DNA of 64,000 nt, from contig NZ_LJIZ01000007.1 of assembly GCF_001420605.1 (NCBI RefSeq), forward strand, positions 82,724-146,723, in the 5' to 3' direction. The translations under genes and the position numbers were made by a program. Shown in pieces: positions 16,096 to 24,846 of the stretch (positions are counted from its first letter, which is position 1; each line of letters begins with the position of its first letter). The notes beneath the pieces were generated by a model. The model was not told the origin of the DNA. It did not search any database and saw only the letters and a program-made list of their open reading frames with translations. Source of the stretch: Bacillus sp. FJAT-25509. GTDB lineage: Bacteria; Bacillota; Bacilli; Bacillales; Bacillaceae_G.

Positions 16096-17136
16096 ATGGA
16101 ACAAAAAGCAATAATTAATACAGAACCAGAGCAACAAAAAAAGCCAACTAAACAGTTAAATATATCGATGATCTACGGAGTAGCTTTTACATTCATCATA
16201 GCTGTTTTAGGTTTTCTGATGGCAAAGTTACCAGGGTTCGATCATGTTGGACCACTTGCATGTGCCATTTTACTTGCTTTAGTGTATAGACAATTTTTTG
16301 GTTATCCTGAAAAGTTGCGCGTAGGAATTCAATTTTCTTCAAAAAGACTTTTAAGATTTGCCATCATACTGTACGGATTAAAACTAAATATTATTGTCAT
16401 TTTTAATGACGGTTTGCCTTTATTACTAAAAGGGGCTGGAACAATTATATTTTCGATTGTTGTTCTTTTACTTATAGCAAAATGGCTTAAAGCAGACTTT
16501 AATCTGTCCTTATTATTAAGTATTGGAACAGGCATTTGTGGCGCCGCTGCAATCGCTGCAGTATCTCCAATCATTAAATCTAAAGATGAAGACACAGCTA
16601 TGGCCGTTGGTATCATAGCATTAGTTGGCACAATTTTTTCCATCATTTATACGCTAATCTATCCTTTATTACCGATTAGCCCAACTGAATATGGCGCTTG
16701 GGCTGGAATAAGTCTTCACGAGATTGCTCATGTTGCTTTAGCAGCTGCTCCTGCAGGTCAAGATGCTCTCGCTCATGCTTTGCTTGCCAAACTTTCTCGT
16801 GTTTTTCTATTAATTCCAGTTTGTTTTATCCTTTTATTCTGGATGAAAAAGAAAGGAAAATTAGATGGAGAAGCAAAATTGGAGTTTCCATGGTTTTTAA
16901 TTGGATTTGTCATTATGAGTTTTGTAGGGAGCTACGTCCTTGGAAAAGAAGTTCCAGTATCTAAAAATTTCATGTCAGACATTGCTGCTTTTACATCATT
17001 TATCTTAACAATGTCTATGACTGGCTTAGGATTAAATATTAACCTAAAAGAATTACGTACAAAATCATTACGCCCTCTAATCGCCATAATCATTACATCA
17101 ATTCTTCTATCTATCTTTACATTTATCTTGGTTTAA
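16096..17136 (+). CDS. YeiH-family putative sulfate/anion exporter (UPF0324)
   Basis: 346 residues with about ten membrane segments. Recognisable features are LACAILLALVYRQ in the first third, GTGICGAAAIAAVSPIIK with its small-residue helix, and HEIAHVALAAAP. The ATG at 16096 has GAGGAG nine bases upstream; the in-frame ATG at 16087 abuts that site and is unlikely. The family is annotated as putative sulfate exporters, but transport has rarely been shown. It stands alone between hairpins and lacks the LysR-type promoter. Its position next to TauD-like dioxygenases is suggestive of sulfur-compound metabolism, no more. Confidence 0.88.
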   Translation: MEQKAIINTEPEQQKKPTKQLNISMIYGVAFTFIIAVLGFLMAKLPGFDHVGPLACAILLALVYRQFFGYPEKLRVGIQFSSKRLLRFAIILYGLKLNIIVIFNDGLPLLLKGAGTIIFSIVVLLLIAKWLKADFNLSLLLSIGTGICGAAAIAAVSPIIKSKDEDTAMAVGIIALVGTIFSIIYTLIYPLLPISPTEYGAWAGISLHEIAHVALAAAPAGQDALAHALLAKLSRVFLLIPVCFILLFWMKKKGKLDGEAKLEFPWFLIGFVIMSFVGSYVLGKEVPVSKNFMSDIAAFTSFILTMSMTGLGLNINLKELRTKSLRPLIAIIITSILLSIFTFILV

Positions 17137-17183
17137 ATAGATCCTTAATTGACAGCAAACTCACCGTTTAAATGATATTAAAT

Positions 17184-17227
17184 AAAAAAATCAGAGAAAC
17201 TTTACGTCAGTTTCTCTGATTTTTTTT
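17184..17227. terminator. Bidirectional terminator
   Basis: AAAAAATCAGAGAAACT pairs with AGTTTCTCTGATTTTTT around a short loop; A-runs and T-runs serve both convergent genes. Confidence 0.9.
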
Positions 17228-17243
17228 AATTACTATATAATGT

Positions 17244-17783
17244 CTATAATACGTTTGATTTCTTATGTTTAGCTTTCTTCATTGCGTTTAATAAAAATCC
17301 ACCCTTAAACCTTCTTGCTTCATATGAAATAATAAAGGCACTTGGTTCATACTGCTCAATAAGATCCATTAGTTCGGGTTCTCTATTACGTTTTGTCAAT
17401 ATATCTAAATGATATCGCTCGCTGTCCCTTCCTTCGCCTTGGAACACTGTCACTCCGAATCCTTCCTCGCGAAGTCGATTAATTAGCAGTTTATTTTTGT
17501 TCGTTAAATTAACTACTAGTGTCGTGTAGCCAATTGCTAAGCGGTTTTCTACGTAACTGCCAATTAGAATACCGATTCCAAATCCGACAGCATAAACAAC
17601 CATTGATACAGTACTTTGGTCTCCGGAAAAAACAAGTGATAATCCAAATACATAAATAATTGCTTCTAAAAACCCAAAAAGCGCAGCAGACACACTCAAT
17701 CCTTTTACTAGGAAAATAGTTCTCAATGTTAAGACAGGAACATAAATCAATTGCAATAATAAAATTAGTAAAATATCTTTCAA
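17244..17783 (-). CDS. UPF0316 membrane protein (YebE-like, DUF5698 plus DUF2179)
   Basis: 179 residues. Three N-terminal membrane helices, including VYVPVLTLRT-type residues after the first helix, precede a soluble DUF2179-like domain (IGYTTLVVNLTNKN to AFIISYEARRF). The start is moved to a TTG at 17783: GAGGTG lies six bases before it and the resulting length matches the family, while the longer frame has extra non-conserved residues. Function unknown; DUF2179 domains may bind small ligands. It converges with the YeiH-type gene over a shared terminator. Confidence 0.8.
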   Translation of the reverse strand: MKDILLILLLQLIYVPVLTLRTIFLVKGLSVSAALFGFLEAIIYVFGLSLVFSGDQSTVSMVVYAVGFGIGILIGSYVENRLAIGYTTLVVNLTNKNKLLINRLREEGFGVTVFQGEGRDSERYHLDILTKRNREPELMDLIEQYEPSAFIISYEARRFKGGFLLNAMKKAKHKKSNVL

Positions 17784-18222
17784 TGTAGACACCTCAAAGT
17801 TTAAATTTTTGGACAGCAAATTTAGGTATATAATTTGTTTCATCCTAAGCCTTGCTTTTAAACTTTTTTTAAGGAATCAAAGTGAAAGCCTAGTAGAAAA
17901 TTATTTGAATAATAAAGTTGAATTGATGCGTAAATAATGTGATTTTTTTGTATTATTTACCAGTTGTAGTACTTAATTCAACCTGTTCAGTTAAATTCCT
18001 GCTTATCTTTATGGAGATTAAATGATTACTGTAAAAAATAAAACGAACCTCTTATTCTAAGTCATTTACTCATGAAGCTGTTATCAGTATGTTCTTTTCA
18101 TTTTCTTGCTATTTTACTTACTCATAAGCCTTCTTAGGAGTAAGTATAAGTTTTCCATCATCTCAATTTTGAATATGTTTTACACGCAAAAAAGAAGATC
18201 TACTCAAAAAGTAAATCTTCTT
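17784..18222. other. Gene-free interval (about 440 bp)
   Basis: AT-rich sequence between the YebE-like gene and the TetR gene. No ORF with a ribosome site is seen on either strand. It contains the TetR-gene terminator at its right end and a CTCATAAGCC/GGAGTAAG region without clear structure. Confidence 0.6.
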
Positions 18223-18225
18223 TTA
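18189..18225 (-). terminator. Terminator of the TetR gene
   Basis: AAAAGAAGAT pairs with ATCTTCTTTT; A-run on the left gives the minus-strand T tail. It touches the TetR stop codon. Confidence 0.75.
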
Positions 18226-18846
18226 TTTATTGCCCATTATTCCATTCCAAAAGAAATCTATGATTTGTTCAGCCATTTCATCTATTGTAGAAAAAATTGA
18301 ATTTTGATCTGTATCCTTAAAATTTCCAACTGATAAAATTGTAAGAAACAATTGGGTATAGAATTTTGAATTCCCTTCAGGTATTTCTCCATTCTCTATT
18401 GCCGTTGTCATTGCTTTTTCGATCACGTTATACATCATTTCTTCTGCCTTATTCATCTGTTGTAATTGCTCATCTGATAAAGAGACTTTCGCTTCTTTCG
18501 TAAAAGCTTTTAAATCAATTTCAAAAGTAGCTCTTAAATGGACTTTTACCATTTCGTTGAGATTTTCTTTTAAGGATTTATCTGTAGATAAAATCTCAGC
18601 AATTCGATCACTTATTCGAAGCATCATTTGAACCATTGCATCCGTAAAGAGATCTGCTTTTGTTGGATAATAATAATAAACCGTTGCTTTGGTCACACCA
18701 CACTTCTTAGCCACGTCATCCATTGAAACTAATTGATAACCGTTTTGAAGAAACAATTGGATTGCATTTTCAACAATTGTTGTTTTTGTAGGCTTTTTTT
18801 TTGAATCCTGCGGTGGTCTTCCAAGAGGCCGTTTCATTTGTTCCAT
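18223..18846 (-). CDS. TetR/AcrR-family regulator
   Basis: 207 residues. The helix-turn-helix is MDDVAKKCGVTKATVYYYY near residues 40-60, preceded by a basic arm (GRPPQDSKKKPTK). The C-terminal domain is all-helical and would bind a hydrophobic ligand. It is divergent from the MMPL transporter gene and very probably represses it. GGAGAG ribosome site. The intergenic region holds a partly symmetrical sequence overlapping the transporter promoter. Confidence 0.92.
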   Translation of the reverse strand: MEQMKRPLGRPPQDSKKKPTKTTIVENAIQLFLQNGYQLVSMDDVAKKCGVTKATVYYYYPTKADLFTDAMVQMMLRISDRIAEILSTDKSLKENLNEMVKVHLRATFEIDLKAFTKEAKVSLSDEQLQQMNKAEEMMYNVIEKAMTTAIENGEIPEGNSKFYTQLFLTILSVGNFKDTDQNSIFSTIDEMAEQIIDFFWNGIMGNK

Positions 18847-18899
18847 AAGCTTCTCTCCTAAACTTTTAATTCTCCTTCATTATATCATAATAAAAGTTC

Positions 18900-18933
18900 T
18901 TGAATAATTAACTAACCAGTATATATAATTAAG
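18900..18933 (+). promoter_or_regulatory. MMPL promoter with candidate TetR operator
   Basis: TTGAAT (18900-18905), an 18-bp spacer and TATAAT (18924-18929). TTAACTAACCAGTATATATA covers the spacer; its ACCAGT core resembles operators of TetR-type efflux repressors. Symmetry is imperfect. Confidence 0.5.
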
Positions 18934-18963
18934 ATAATAAATTTTACGTGAGGTGAATTCCAT

Positions 18964-21204
18964 ATGAAACATCACCCCTTTCATTCTTGGGGCAAATTTG
19001 TAAGTAGTAAACGTACGAGATGGATAACATTGTTGGTGTGGGTTTTATTAACGGTTGTATTATCGTTTACTTTTCCATCTGTAAACGAAGTAGAAAACAA
19101 TGCTGCAGATAACTTACCTAAGCAATCCATGTCACAAAAAGCGGATCAGTTAATAAAAAAAGAATTTCCAAATGATTCCGGAAACCCTTTATTAATTGTT
19201 TGGAACCGTAAAGACGGACTAAATGAAGGTGATTACAAAGTCATTCAAACTGTTTATAAAGAACTTCGAAATAATCCATTAAAAAATCAATTAACATCAC
19301 CGTCTTATGATTTAATGCCGATCCAGGCAATTAAACGTAGTACTTCTGAGGATGGTACAACAATTATTACGGCTGTCCTTTTTGATAAAAAAGCAGATGA
19401 TAAAGTACTACAAAAAAATATCAACAAACTAGAAAAACAAATTAAAAATAATACTGGTGATGACCCAGTAAAACGAAAATTAACAGAATCTGGTCTAAAA
19501 GTCCGCTTTTCTGGACCGGTTGGTATTCAAACAGACGCTGTAAGTTTATTCTCACAAGCCGATGTTAAACTTTTATTATCAACTGTATCACTTGTATTAG
19601 TTTTCTTAATCCTTCTCTATCGTTCACCAATTATGGCAATTGTCCCGTTAATAGTCGTTGGTTTCGCGTATGGAATCGTAAACCCATTATTAGGTTTTTT
19701 AGGTGATAAAGGTATTATTACGGTGGATTCTCAAGCTGTTTCGATTATGACAGTTTTATTATTTGGTGCAGGAACTGATTATTGTTTATTTTTAATATCT
19801 AGATATCGTGAATATTTACTTGTTGAAGAAAACAAATATAAAGCACTTCAGCTCGCAATCAAAGAATCTAGTGGGGCCATTTCGATGAGTGCTTTAACGG
19901 TCGTTATTGGATTAGGTACACTCTTATTATCTCAATATGGTGCTTTCCATCGTTTCGCAGTACCATTTAGTTTGGCAGTCCTTATTATGGGTATTGCTGC
20001 GATCACAATTCTACCTGCCCTACTTTCTATATTTGGTAGAGTTTCATTTTTTCCTTTTATCCCAAGAACAGAGGAAATGGAAGCATTAAGAGCTAAGAAA
20101 AAAGGAAAATCAATTAAGAAAACAAAAATCAAAGTAACATTTAATCAAAAAATAGGAAAACTAGTTACTCATAAACCTTGGACAATTATTCTAGTCTCTA
20201 TCATACTCTTAGGAGGGCTAGCTCTATTTGTACCTCGAGTACAATACACATACGATTTACTTCAATCATTTCCTAAAGATATGCCTTCAAGAGAAGGTTT
20301 TGATTTAATATCTGACCATTATTCATCAGGTTTATTAGCACCTGTTAAAGTAATAGTCGATACAGAAAATAAAAATATTCCTGTAAAAAAAGAATTAGAA
20401 TCACTTTCATTCGTAAAAGATGTTTCTGACCCTATTACAGGTAAAGATAATAAAAAGTTACAATTATATGAAGTTTCTTTAGTCGATAATCCATATTCGA
20501 TTAAAGGATTAGAGCGAATACCTCAACTAGAAAAGAAAATTAAGAAACTATTGAACGAAAATGATATACAAAAAGTAAATAAGCATTACTGGATTGGTGG
20601 AGAAACAGTTACGAATTTAGATACAAAAAATATAACTGAGCGTGATGAATCCATTATCATTCCGGTAATGATTGGATTAATTGCATTATTACTGTTATCT
20701 TATTTACGTTCCTTAACAGCGATGATTTACTTAATTCTAACCGTCATATTATCTTATCTTTCAGCATTAGGTGCTGGTTGGTTAATTCTTCACTACGGAT
20801 TTGGGGCTAGCGCGATACAAGGTTCGATTCCTTTATATTCCTTTGTATTTTTAGTAGCATTAGGTGAAGATTACAATATATTCATGGTTTCCGAAATATG
20901 GAAAAATAAAAAGAAACAAACTCATCGCGAAGCAATTTCAAATGGAGTCGCAAAAACTGGGGCTGTTATTTCATCTGCTGGATTAATCTTAGCCGGTACA
21001 TTCCTAGTGTTAGCAACACTACCAATTCAAGTATTAGTACAATTTGGTATAGTTACTTGTGTTGGCGTATTAATTGATACATTCATCGTTCGTCCACTTT
21101 TAGTTCCAGCAATTACTACAGTTTTAGGTAGATTTGCATATTGGCCAGGTGAACTTTCGAAAAAGGATTATGGATCAAAGCAAGAAATGCAAATAGAAAA
21201 ATAA
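18964..21204 (+). CDS. MMPL/RND-family membrane transporter
   Basis: 746 residues in two halves. Each half has one N-terminal membrane helix, a large extracytoplasmic loop and a block of five to six helices (around residues 200-350 and 550-720). The half sites GAGTDYCLFLISRYRE and LGEDYNIFMVSEIWK hold the Asp-Tyr pairs typical of MMPL proton relays. It probably exports lipids or hydrophobic drugs across the membrane. AGGTGA ribosome site. Divergent from its likely TetR repressor and closed by a strong terminator. Confidence 0.92.
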   Translation: MKHHPFHSWGKFVSSKRTRWITLLVWVLLTVVLSFTFPSVNEVENNAADNLPKQSMSQKADQLIKKEFPNDSGNPLLIVWNRKDGLNEGDYKVIQTVYKELRNNPLKNQLTSPSYDLMPIQAIKRSTSEDGTTIITAVLFDKKADDKVLQKNINKLEKQIKNNTGDDPVKRKLTESGLKVRFSGPVGIQTDAVSLFSQADVKLLLSTVSLVLVFLILLYRSPIMAIVPLIVVGFAYGIVNPLLGFLGDKGIITVDSQAVSIMTVLLFGAGTDYCLFLISRYREYLLVEENKYKALQLAIKESSGAISMSALTVVIGLGTLLLSQYGAFHRFAVPFSLAVLIMGIAAITILPALLSIFGRVSFFPFIPRTEEMEALRAKKKGKSIKKTKIKVTFNQKIGKLVTHKPWTIILVSIILLGGLALFVPRVQYTYDLLQSFPKDMPSREGFDLISDHYSSGLLAPVKVIVDTENKNIPVKKELESLSFVKDVSDPITGKDNKKLQLYEVSLVDNPYSIKGLERIPQLEKKIKKLLNENDIQKVNKHYWIGGETVTNLDTKNITERDESIIIPVMIGLIALLLLSYLRSLTAMIYLILTVILSYLSALGAGWLILHYGFGASAIQGSIPLYSFVFLVALGEDYNIFMVSEIWKNKKKQTHREAISNGVAKTGAVISSAGLILAGTFLVLATLPIQVLVQFGIVTCVGVLIDTFIVRPLLVPAITTVLGRFAYWPGELSKKDYGSKQEMQIEK

Positions 21205-21212
21205 ACATAATA

Positions 21213-21262
21213 AAAAACACCACAATGCATGATATACGGACATGATGCGTTGTGGTGTTTTT
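21213..21262 (+). terminator. Terminator of the MMPL gene
   Basis: AAAAACACCACAATGCAT pairs with ATGCGTTGTGGTGTTTTT (one mismatch). Confidence 0.9.
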
Positions 21263-21283
21263 CATTGATACACTCTTTGTAAA

Positions 21284-21586
21284 TTACTTATTCGTTTGAT
21301 TAAGCTGTTTCATCATCAGATTAATCAATAGATATAGGCCGTATATCCCTAAGTAAGAACCAGAAATTAAAAAATAAATATTAAGAAATACAGCATGAAT
21401 ACTTGTCATAAAAACAACATCATGTTTTATAATTTCATAAATTGATATTGCTGAAATACCCCCAAAAACAACATAAGAAATGATGGCGATCAAATTAAAG
21501 ATTGTGTTAAATATTCGATTAAATCTAGCTAATCCATTCATAATAATAGGAAAAAAAATAATTGAACAAAATATTAAAGTTTTCAA
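21284..21586 (-). CDS. Small hydrophobic membrane protein (100 aa), unknown
   Basis: About 100 residues with three predicted membrane helices and a short polar C-terminus (MMKQLNQTNK). The start is a TTG at 21586 with GGAG 13 bases upstream; a later ATG at 21541 has no ribosome site. No family is recognised. It could share the strong terminator to its left with the convergent MMPL gene. Support is mainly the consistent hydrophobic pattern. Confidence 0.5.
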   Translation of the reverse strand: MKTLIFCSIIFFPIIMNGLARFNRIFNTIFNLIAIISYVVFGGISAISIYEIIKHDVVFMTSIHAVFLNIYFLISGSYLGIYGLYLLINLMMKQLNQTNK

Positions 21587-21685
21587 GTTGTTTACTTACT
21601 CCATTTTATTATTGAATTATGTTAATTTTATTCTTTACCAATTTATATTAACTATCCAAATTGACCGCTCTTTTCATTCCACTTT

Positions 21686-21818
21686 AAAAAACACCAAAAA
21701 GCTTGGTGACTAATCAAGCTTTTTTGGTAACCGTATGAAAAAGGGGTGGGGAATTATACATAAGGTCTTATGACAGCATTAATCAATACCGGGGTTATTT
21801 GTATTGAATGTTATCATG
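21686..21818 (-). ncRNA. Candidate Fur-repressed small RNA (FsrA-like)
   Basis: A minus-strand sigma-A promoter (TTGACA, 17 bp, TATCAT) is covered by a near-consensus Fur box. About 95 bases downstream lies an intrinsic terminator (ACCAAAAAAGCTTG paired with CAAGCTTTTTGGT, then a TGTTTTTT tail). No ORF of reasonable size lies between. The transcript has a C-rich single-stranded stretch CCCCACCCC (21743-21751) shortly before the terminator, plus AACCCCGG earlier. C-rich loops that pair with ribosome sites are the hallmark of the Bacillus iron-sparing RNA FsrA. Ends are estimated from the promoter and terminator. Sequence identity with FsrA could not be tested. Confidence 0.6.
21693..21728 (-). 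terminator. Terminator of the candidate small RNA
   Basis: A 13-bp stem with one bulge and, on the minus strand, a GTGTTTTTT tail (A-run at 21686-21691). Confidence 0.8.
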
Positions 21819-21824
21819 CATTAA

Positions 21825-21853
21825 ATGATAATGATTATCAATATCATTGTCAA
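21825..21853 (-). promoter_or_regulatory. Sigma-A promoter overlapped by a Fur box
   Basis: The -35 TTGACA is at 21848-21853 and the -10 TATCAT at 21825-21830, spacing 17. The Fur box GATAATGATTATCAATATC (21827-21845) matches the 19-bp consensus at all but one position. Confidence 0.8.
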
Positions 21854-21876
21854 CATTTTTAAGTATATTATATCTA

Positions 21877-22287
21877 CTATAAATAATTCTCCATAATAAC
21901 GTAGTCTTTACCATCTTTGATAAAACTAGTATTGGTTTCTTCCAAACCAAATTTTTTATAAAAATTCACTTTATTCTTCCTAGCATTACACCAAATTTTC
22001 CTCACGTTATAATTCTGAACTTCGTTTATAACGTAATCTAACAGTGTACTCCCATACCCTTTACCTTGTTCTTGTTGAAGAGTTGCAAATTTACGGAACT
22101 GACATTCTCCGTTGATTATAAAAATAGAAATGACTGAAATTAGAGTAAATCCTTTAAAAAGGCCATAATGTTCCCCTAAATCATCATCTTTCAATTTTAT
22201 ATAATCAAAAGGCTGATCTGGCCACATAACTTTATGCCTTAATTCCCAAACATCTTCCTTATTTACCTGTCTAATCGCAATTTCCAT
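21877..22287 (-). CDS. GNAT-family N-acetyltransferase (136 aa)
   Basis: Compact GNAT fold. The acetyl-CoA pyrophosphate loop is QEQGKGYGSTLLDYV (the Q/RxxGxG/A motif), followed by NARKNKVNFYKKFGLEE, the usual C-terminal element. GGAGAG ribosome site before the ATG. Substrate unknown. It is followed by the Fur-box promoter only 24 bp past its stop. It is probably not co-transcribed with the GNAT gene upstream, whose stop is 77 bp before its start codon. Confidence 0.85.
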   Translation of the reverse strand: MEIAIRQVNKEDVWELRHKVMWPDQPFDYIKLKDDDLGEHYGLFKGFTLISVISIFIINGECQFRKFATLQQEQGKGYGSTLLDYVINEVQNYNVRKIWCNARKNKVNFYKKFGLEETNTSFIKDGKDYVIMENYL

Positions 22288-22364
22288 CGTTCTCTCCTTT
22301 GTGTCTTTATCTTAAATCTTTAAATGAGAGATTTTTTACATGTGAACAATAACAAAAAAACTTT

Positions 22365-22904
<540 letters not shown>

Positions 22905-22908
22905 CTAA

Positions 22909-23361
22909 TTAATAATTTCTCTTATTTCCCTTTTTTACAAATTCCCAGTCTTTTTCTACATTTTTTCTTACCTTTTGAAGAAGATTAAAAATGGTTTCAA
23001 CTTCTCTTTCGGACAGCCCCTCTAGTGCAACGATATTAGAATAATCGTTTTCTCTTTTAATAAAAGGATAAACACTTTCCCCTTTTTCTGTAGCAAAGAG
23101 TTTTTTTATTTTTTTGTTCCCTTTATCCTCTTTCTTTTCAATAAATCCATTCATTTCAAGTTTTTTTATAGCACGCGCTGCTGTAGTTCGATCTACTTTT
23201 ATCATCTCAGCCAATTTTTCTTGAATGATTCCTGGATTTTCAACTATTCGCACTAGATATAAATACTGCCCTTTTGTAAGGTCATGCTCTTTAAATTCAA
23301 TATTACTGATCGAATCTAGTGCCCTTGCGATCATTCCAATTTCACGAAGAATTTCCTTCAT
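22909..23361 (-). CDS. MarR-family regulator
   Basis: 150 residues. The winged helix-turn-helix is IIQEKLAEMIKVDRTTAARAIKKLE with wing residues KKEDKGNKKIKKLF. AAGGAG ribosome site. It heads a unit with the acetyltransferase gene at 22365 and is divergent from another acetyltransferase. The 124 bp between them carry two copies of a TTGCA-N3-RCAAC element, so autoregulation and control of both sides is likely. The ligand is unknown. Confidence 0.9.
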   Translation of the reverse strand: MKEILREIGMIARALDSISNIEFKEHDLTKGQYLYLVRIVENPGIIQEKLAEMIKVDRTTAARAIKKLEMNGFIEKKEDKGNKKIKKLFATEKGESVYPFIKRENDYSNIVALEGLSEREVETIFNLLQKVRKNVEKDWEFVKKGNKRNY

Positions 23362-23385
23362 AATGAACTCCTTAGTATTAATTTT

Positions 23386-23445
23386 GTTGTAAATGCAATA
23401 AAAATGGTATATATTGAATTTAACTTATTTATGTTGCATTTGCAA
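23386..23445. promoter_or_regulatory. Paired MarR-type operators in a divergent promoter
   Basis: GTTGTAAATGCAA (23386-23398) and GTTGCATTTGCAA (23433-23445) are 13-bp imperfect palindromes whose starts are 47 bp apart. They lie between the marR and GNAT/YczE transcription units. Confidence 0.6.
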
Positions 23446-23485
23446 TAAAACAACAAAAAAATTTAATGAAAAGGGACTGATAAAA

Positions 23486-23926
23486 ATGATGAATACAAAA
23501 AAAGTAACGAATGAAGACGAGCTAAAAATAGCATTTGCAATAAGGAAAGATATATTTGTGAAAGAACAAGGAGTACCTCTAGAAGATGAATTTGATCAAT
23601 ATGATAATTTAAATGGAGATTGCGAACACATATTAGTTCATTACAATGAACAACCAGTCGGAACAGGAAGAATTAGGTTTGTTGAGGGCGTAGGTAAATT
23701 AGAAAGAATCTGTATCCTTGAGTCTTTCCGAAAATTTGGTCTAGGCAAAAACATTATTAAAGCTTTAGAAGAAATCGCGGAAGAGCAAGGAACTTCGAAA
23801 GTAAAATTGCATGGCCAAACACATGCAGAAGGTTTTTATAAAAAACTTGGTTATCAAACTTCCTCTGATGTCTTTATAGAAGACGGGATCCCTCATATTC
23901 TAATGCTAAAAGAAATAACTAAATGA
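23486..23926 (+). CDS. GNAT-family N-acetyltransferase (YjcF-like)
   Basis: 146 residues. AFAIRKDIFVKEQGVP is the typical opening of the YjcF/ElaA branch, and motif A reads RICILESFRKFGLGKNIIKA. The ATG at 23486 has AAGGGA about ten bases upstream; the longer upstream frame carries Cys-rich, non-conserved residues and is discarded. The stop codon overlaps the start of the YczE gene by four bases, so translation is coupled. Regulation by the adjacent MarR is likely. Function unknown. Confidence 0.85.
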   Translation: MMNTKKVTNEDELKIAFAIRKDIFVKEQGVPLEDEFDQYDNLNGDCEHILVHYNEQPVGTGRIRFVEGVGKLERICILESFRKFGLGKNIIKALEEIAEEQGTSKVKLHGQTHAEGFYKKLGYQTSSDVFIEDGIPHILMLKEITK

Positions 23927-24588
23927 TAAAGCGATTAATTATAGTGAAATATGCTTTTTACGTAATAGGAATTTTAATATTAACTTTAGGTATTTCAATC
24001 AATATACAATCTAACCTGGGAACTTCACCTTTTGATGCGCTTTTAGTAGGGCTATCCAAAAATGTGGGGCTGACTGTCGGAAGTTGGGAAATCATCATTG
24101 CTTTACTACTAATATGTATAAATTCTTTTATAAAAAGACAAAGACCAGAATTTTTAGGATTAGTAACTGCCTTTATTACGGGTATCGGTATTGATATGTG
24201 GCTTTATTTACTACACAATTTAGTAACACCTGAAATTTGGTATAGCAAAACAGCTTGTTATAGTATCGGATTAGTTATTTCAGGACTCGGCACTGCAACC
24301 TATTTACACACAAACTTTGCACCGATTCCAGTAGACCGATTAACATTAATCCTCCAAGAATTAACTAAAACAAATATCTTTTTTTCGAAAACACTCATTT
24401 ATCTCATTTTCTTAATAGCAGCATTCATTTCAAATGGGCCAATCGGCATTGGAACAATCCTAACCGTTTGCTTTGGTGGGTTAATACTTAATTTCTTTAT
24501 GCCACTTACAAAAAAGTTATTAGACCGCATATTATCTCAACATAGTACATCTTCTAACTTTGAAAAAGAGAAAAATCTTTCTATATAG
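23923..24588 (+). CDS. yczE: YczE/YyaS/YitT-family membrane protein
   Basis: 221 residues and about five membrane helices. The family signature is GISINIQSNLGTSPFDALLVGLS at the N-terminus, repeated in degenerate form at FAPIPVDRLTLIL. B. subtilis YczE is linked to surfactin production by genetics, but its mechanism is unknown. It starts inside the stop of the acetyltransferase gene (ATGA overlap) and therefore belongs to the same MarR-controlled unit. The assignment to the broad family is firm; orthology to YczE is less so. Confidence 0.8.
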   Translation: MIKRLIIVKYAFYVIGILILTLGISINIQSNLGTSPFDALLVGLSKNVGLTVGSWEIIIALLLICINSFIKRQRPEFLGLVTAFITGIGIDMWLYLLHNLVTPEIWYSKTACYSIGLVISGLGTATYLHTNFAPIPVDRLTLILQELTKTNIFFSKTLIYLIFLIAAFISNGPIGIGTILTVCFGGLILNFFMPLTKKLLDRILSQHSTSSNFEKEKNLSI

Positions 24589-24645
24589 ATGTACTAGCTC
24601 ATAAATCTACTGTCTTCGGAAACACTATCCTTGGAGGTGAAGCAC

Positions 24646-24780
24646 ATGAGTAAAAAATCATCTGGAAGAGGACAAAAAGCCCCAAGTGTTAATCCACAAG
24701 GATACGGAAAAGACGTTGAATTTTCAACCGAGCCTCAAAGTGAACTACAAAATTTAGCAAAAAAGTCGAACAAAAAATAA
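24646..24780 (+). CDS. sspL: Small acid-soluble spore protein, SspL-like
   Basis: 44 residues beginning MSKKSSGRGQKAPSVNPQG and ending LQNLAKKSNKK. The VNPQG centre, the acidic (S/T)EP(Q/K)(S/T)EL segment and the AKKSN tail correspond to SspL of Bacillus spores. GGAGGTG lies seven bases before the ATG, and a strong terminator follows. Expected to be made in the forespore; AACACTAT upstream loosely resembles a sigma-G -10 box. Too short for ordinary ORF cut-offs. Confidence 0.85.
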   Translation: MSKKSSGRGQKAPSVNPQGYGKDVEFSTEPQSELQNLAKKSNKK

Positions 24781-24791
24781 ACTTTGCTATT

Positions 24792-24837
24792 AAAAACAAC
24801 CAGAATTACCCATAACGGGGCTATTCTGGTTGTTTTT
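24792..24837 (+). terminator. Terminator of sspL
   Basis: AAAAACAACCAGAAT pairs with ATTCTGGTTGTTTTT. The A-run also allows use by the convergent methyltransferase gene. Confidence 0.9.
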
Positions 24838-24846
24838 TTACTTAAT

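Noticed and set aside
18106..18300. Plus-strand ORF overlapping the TetR gene end
   Set aside because: It reads through the TetR terminator and into the gene's antisense strand without a ribosome site.
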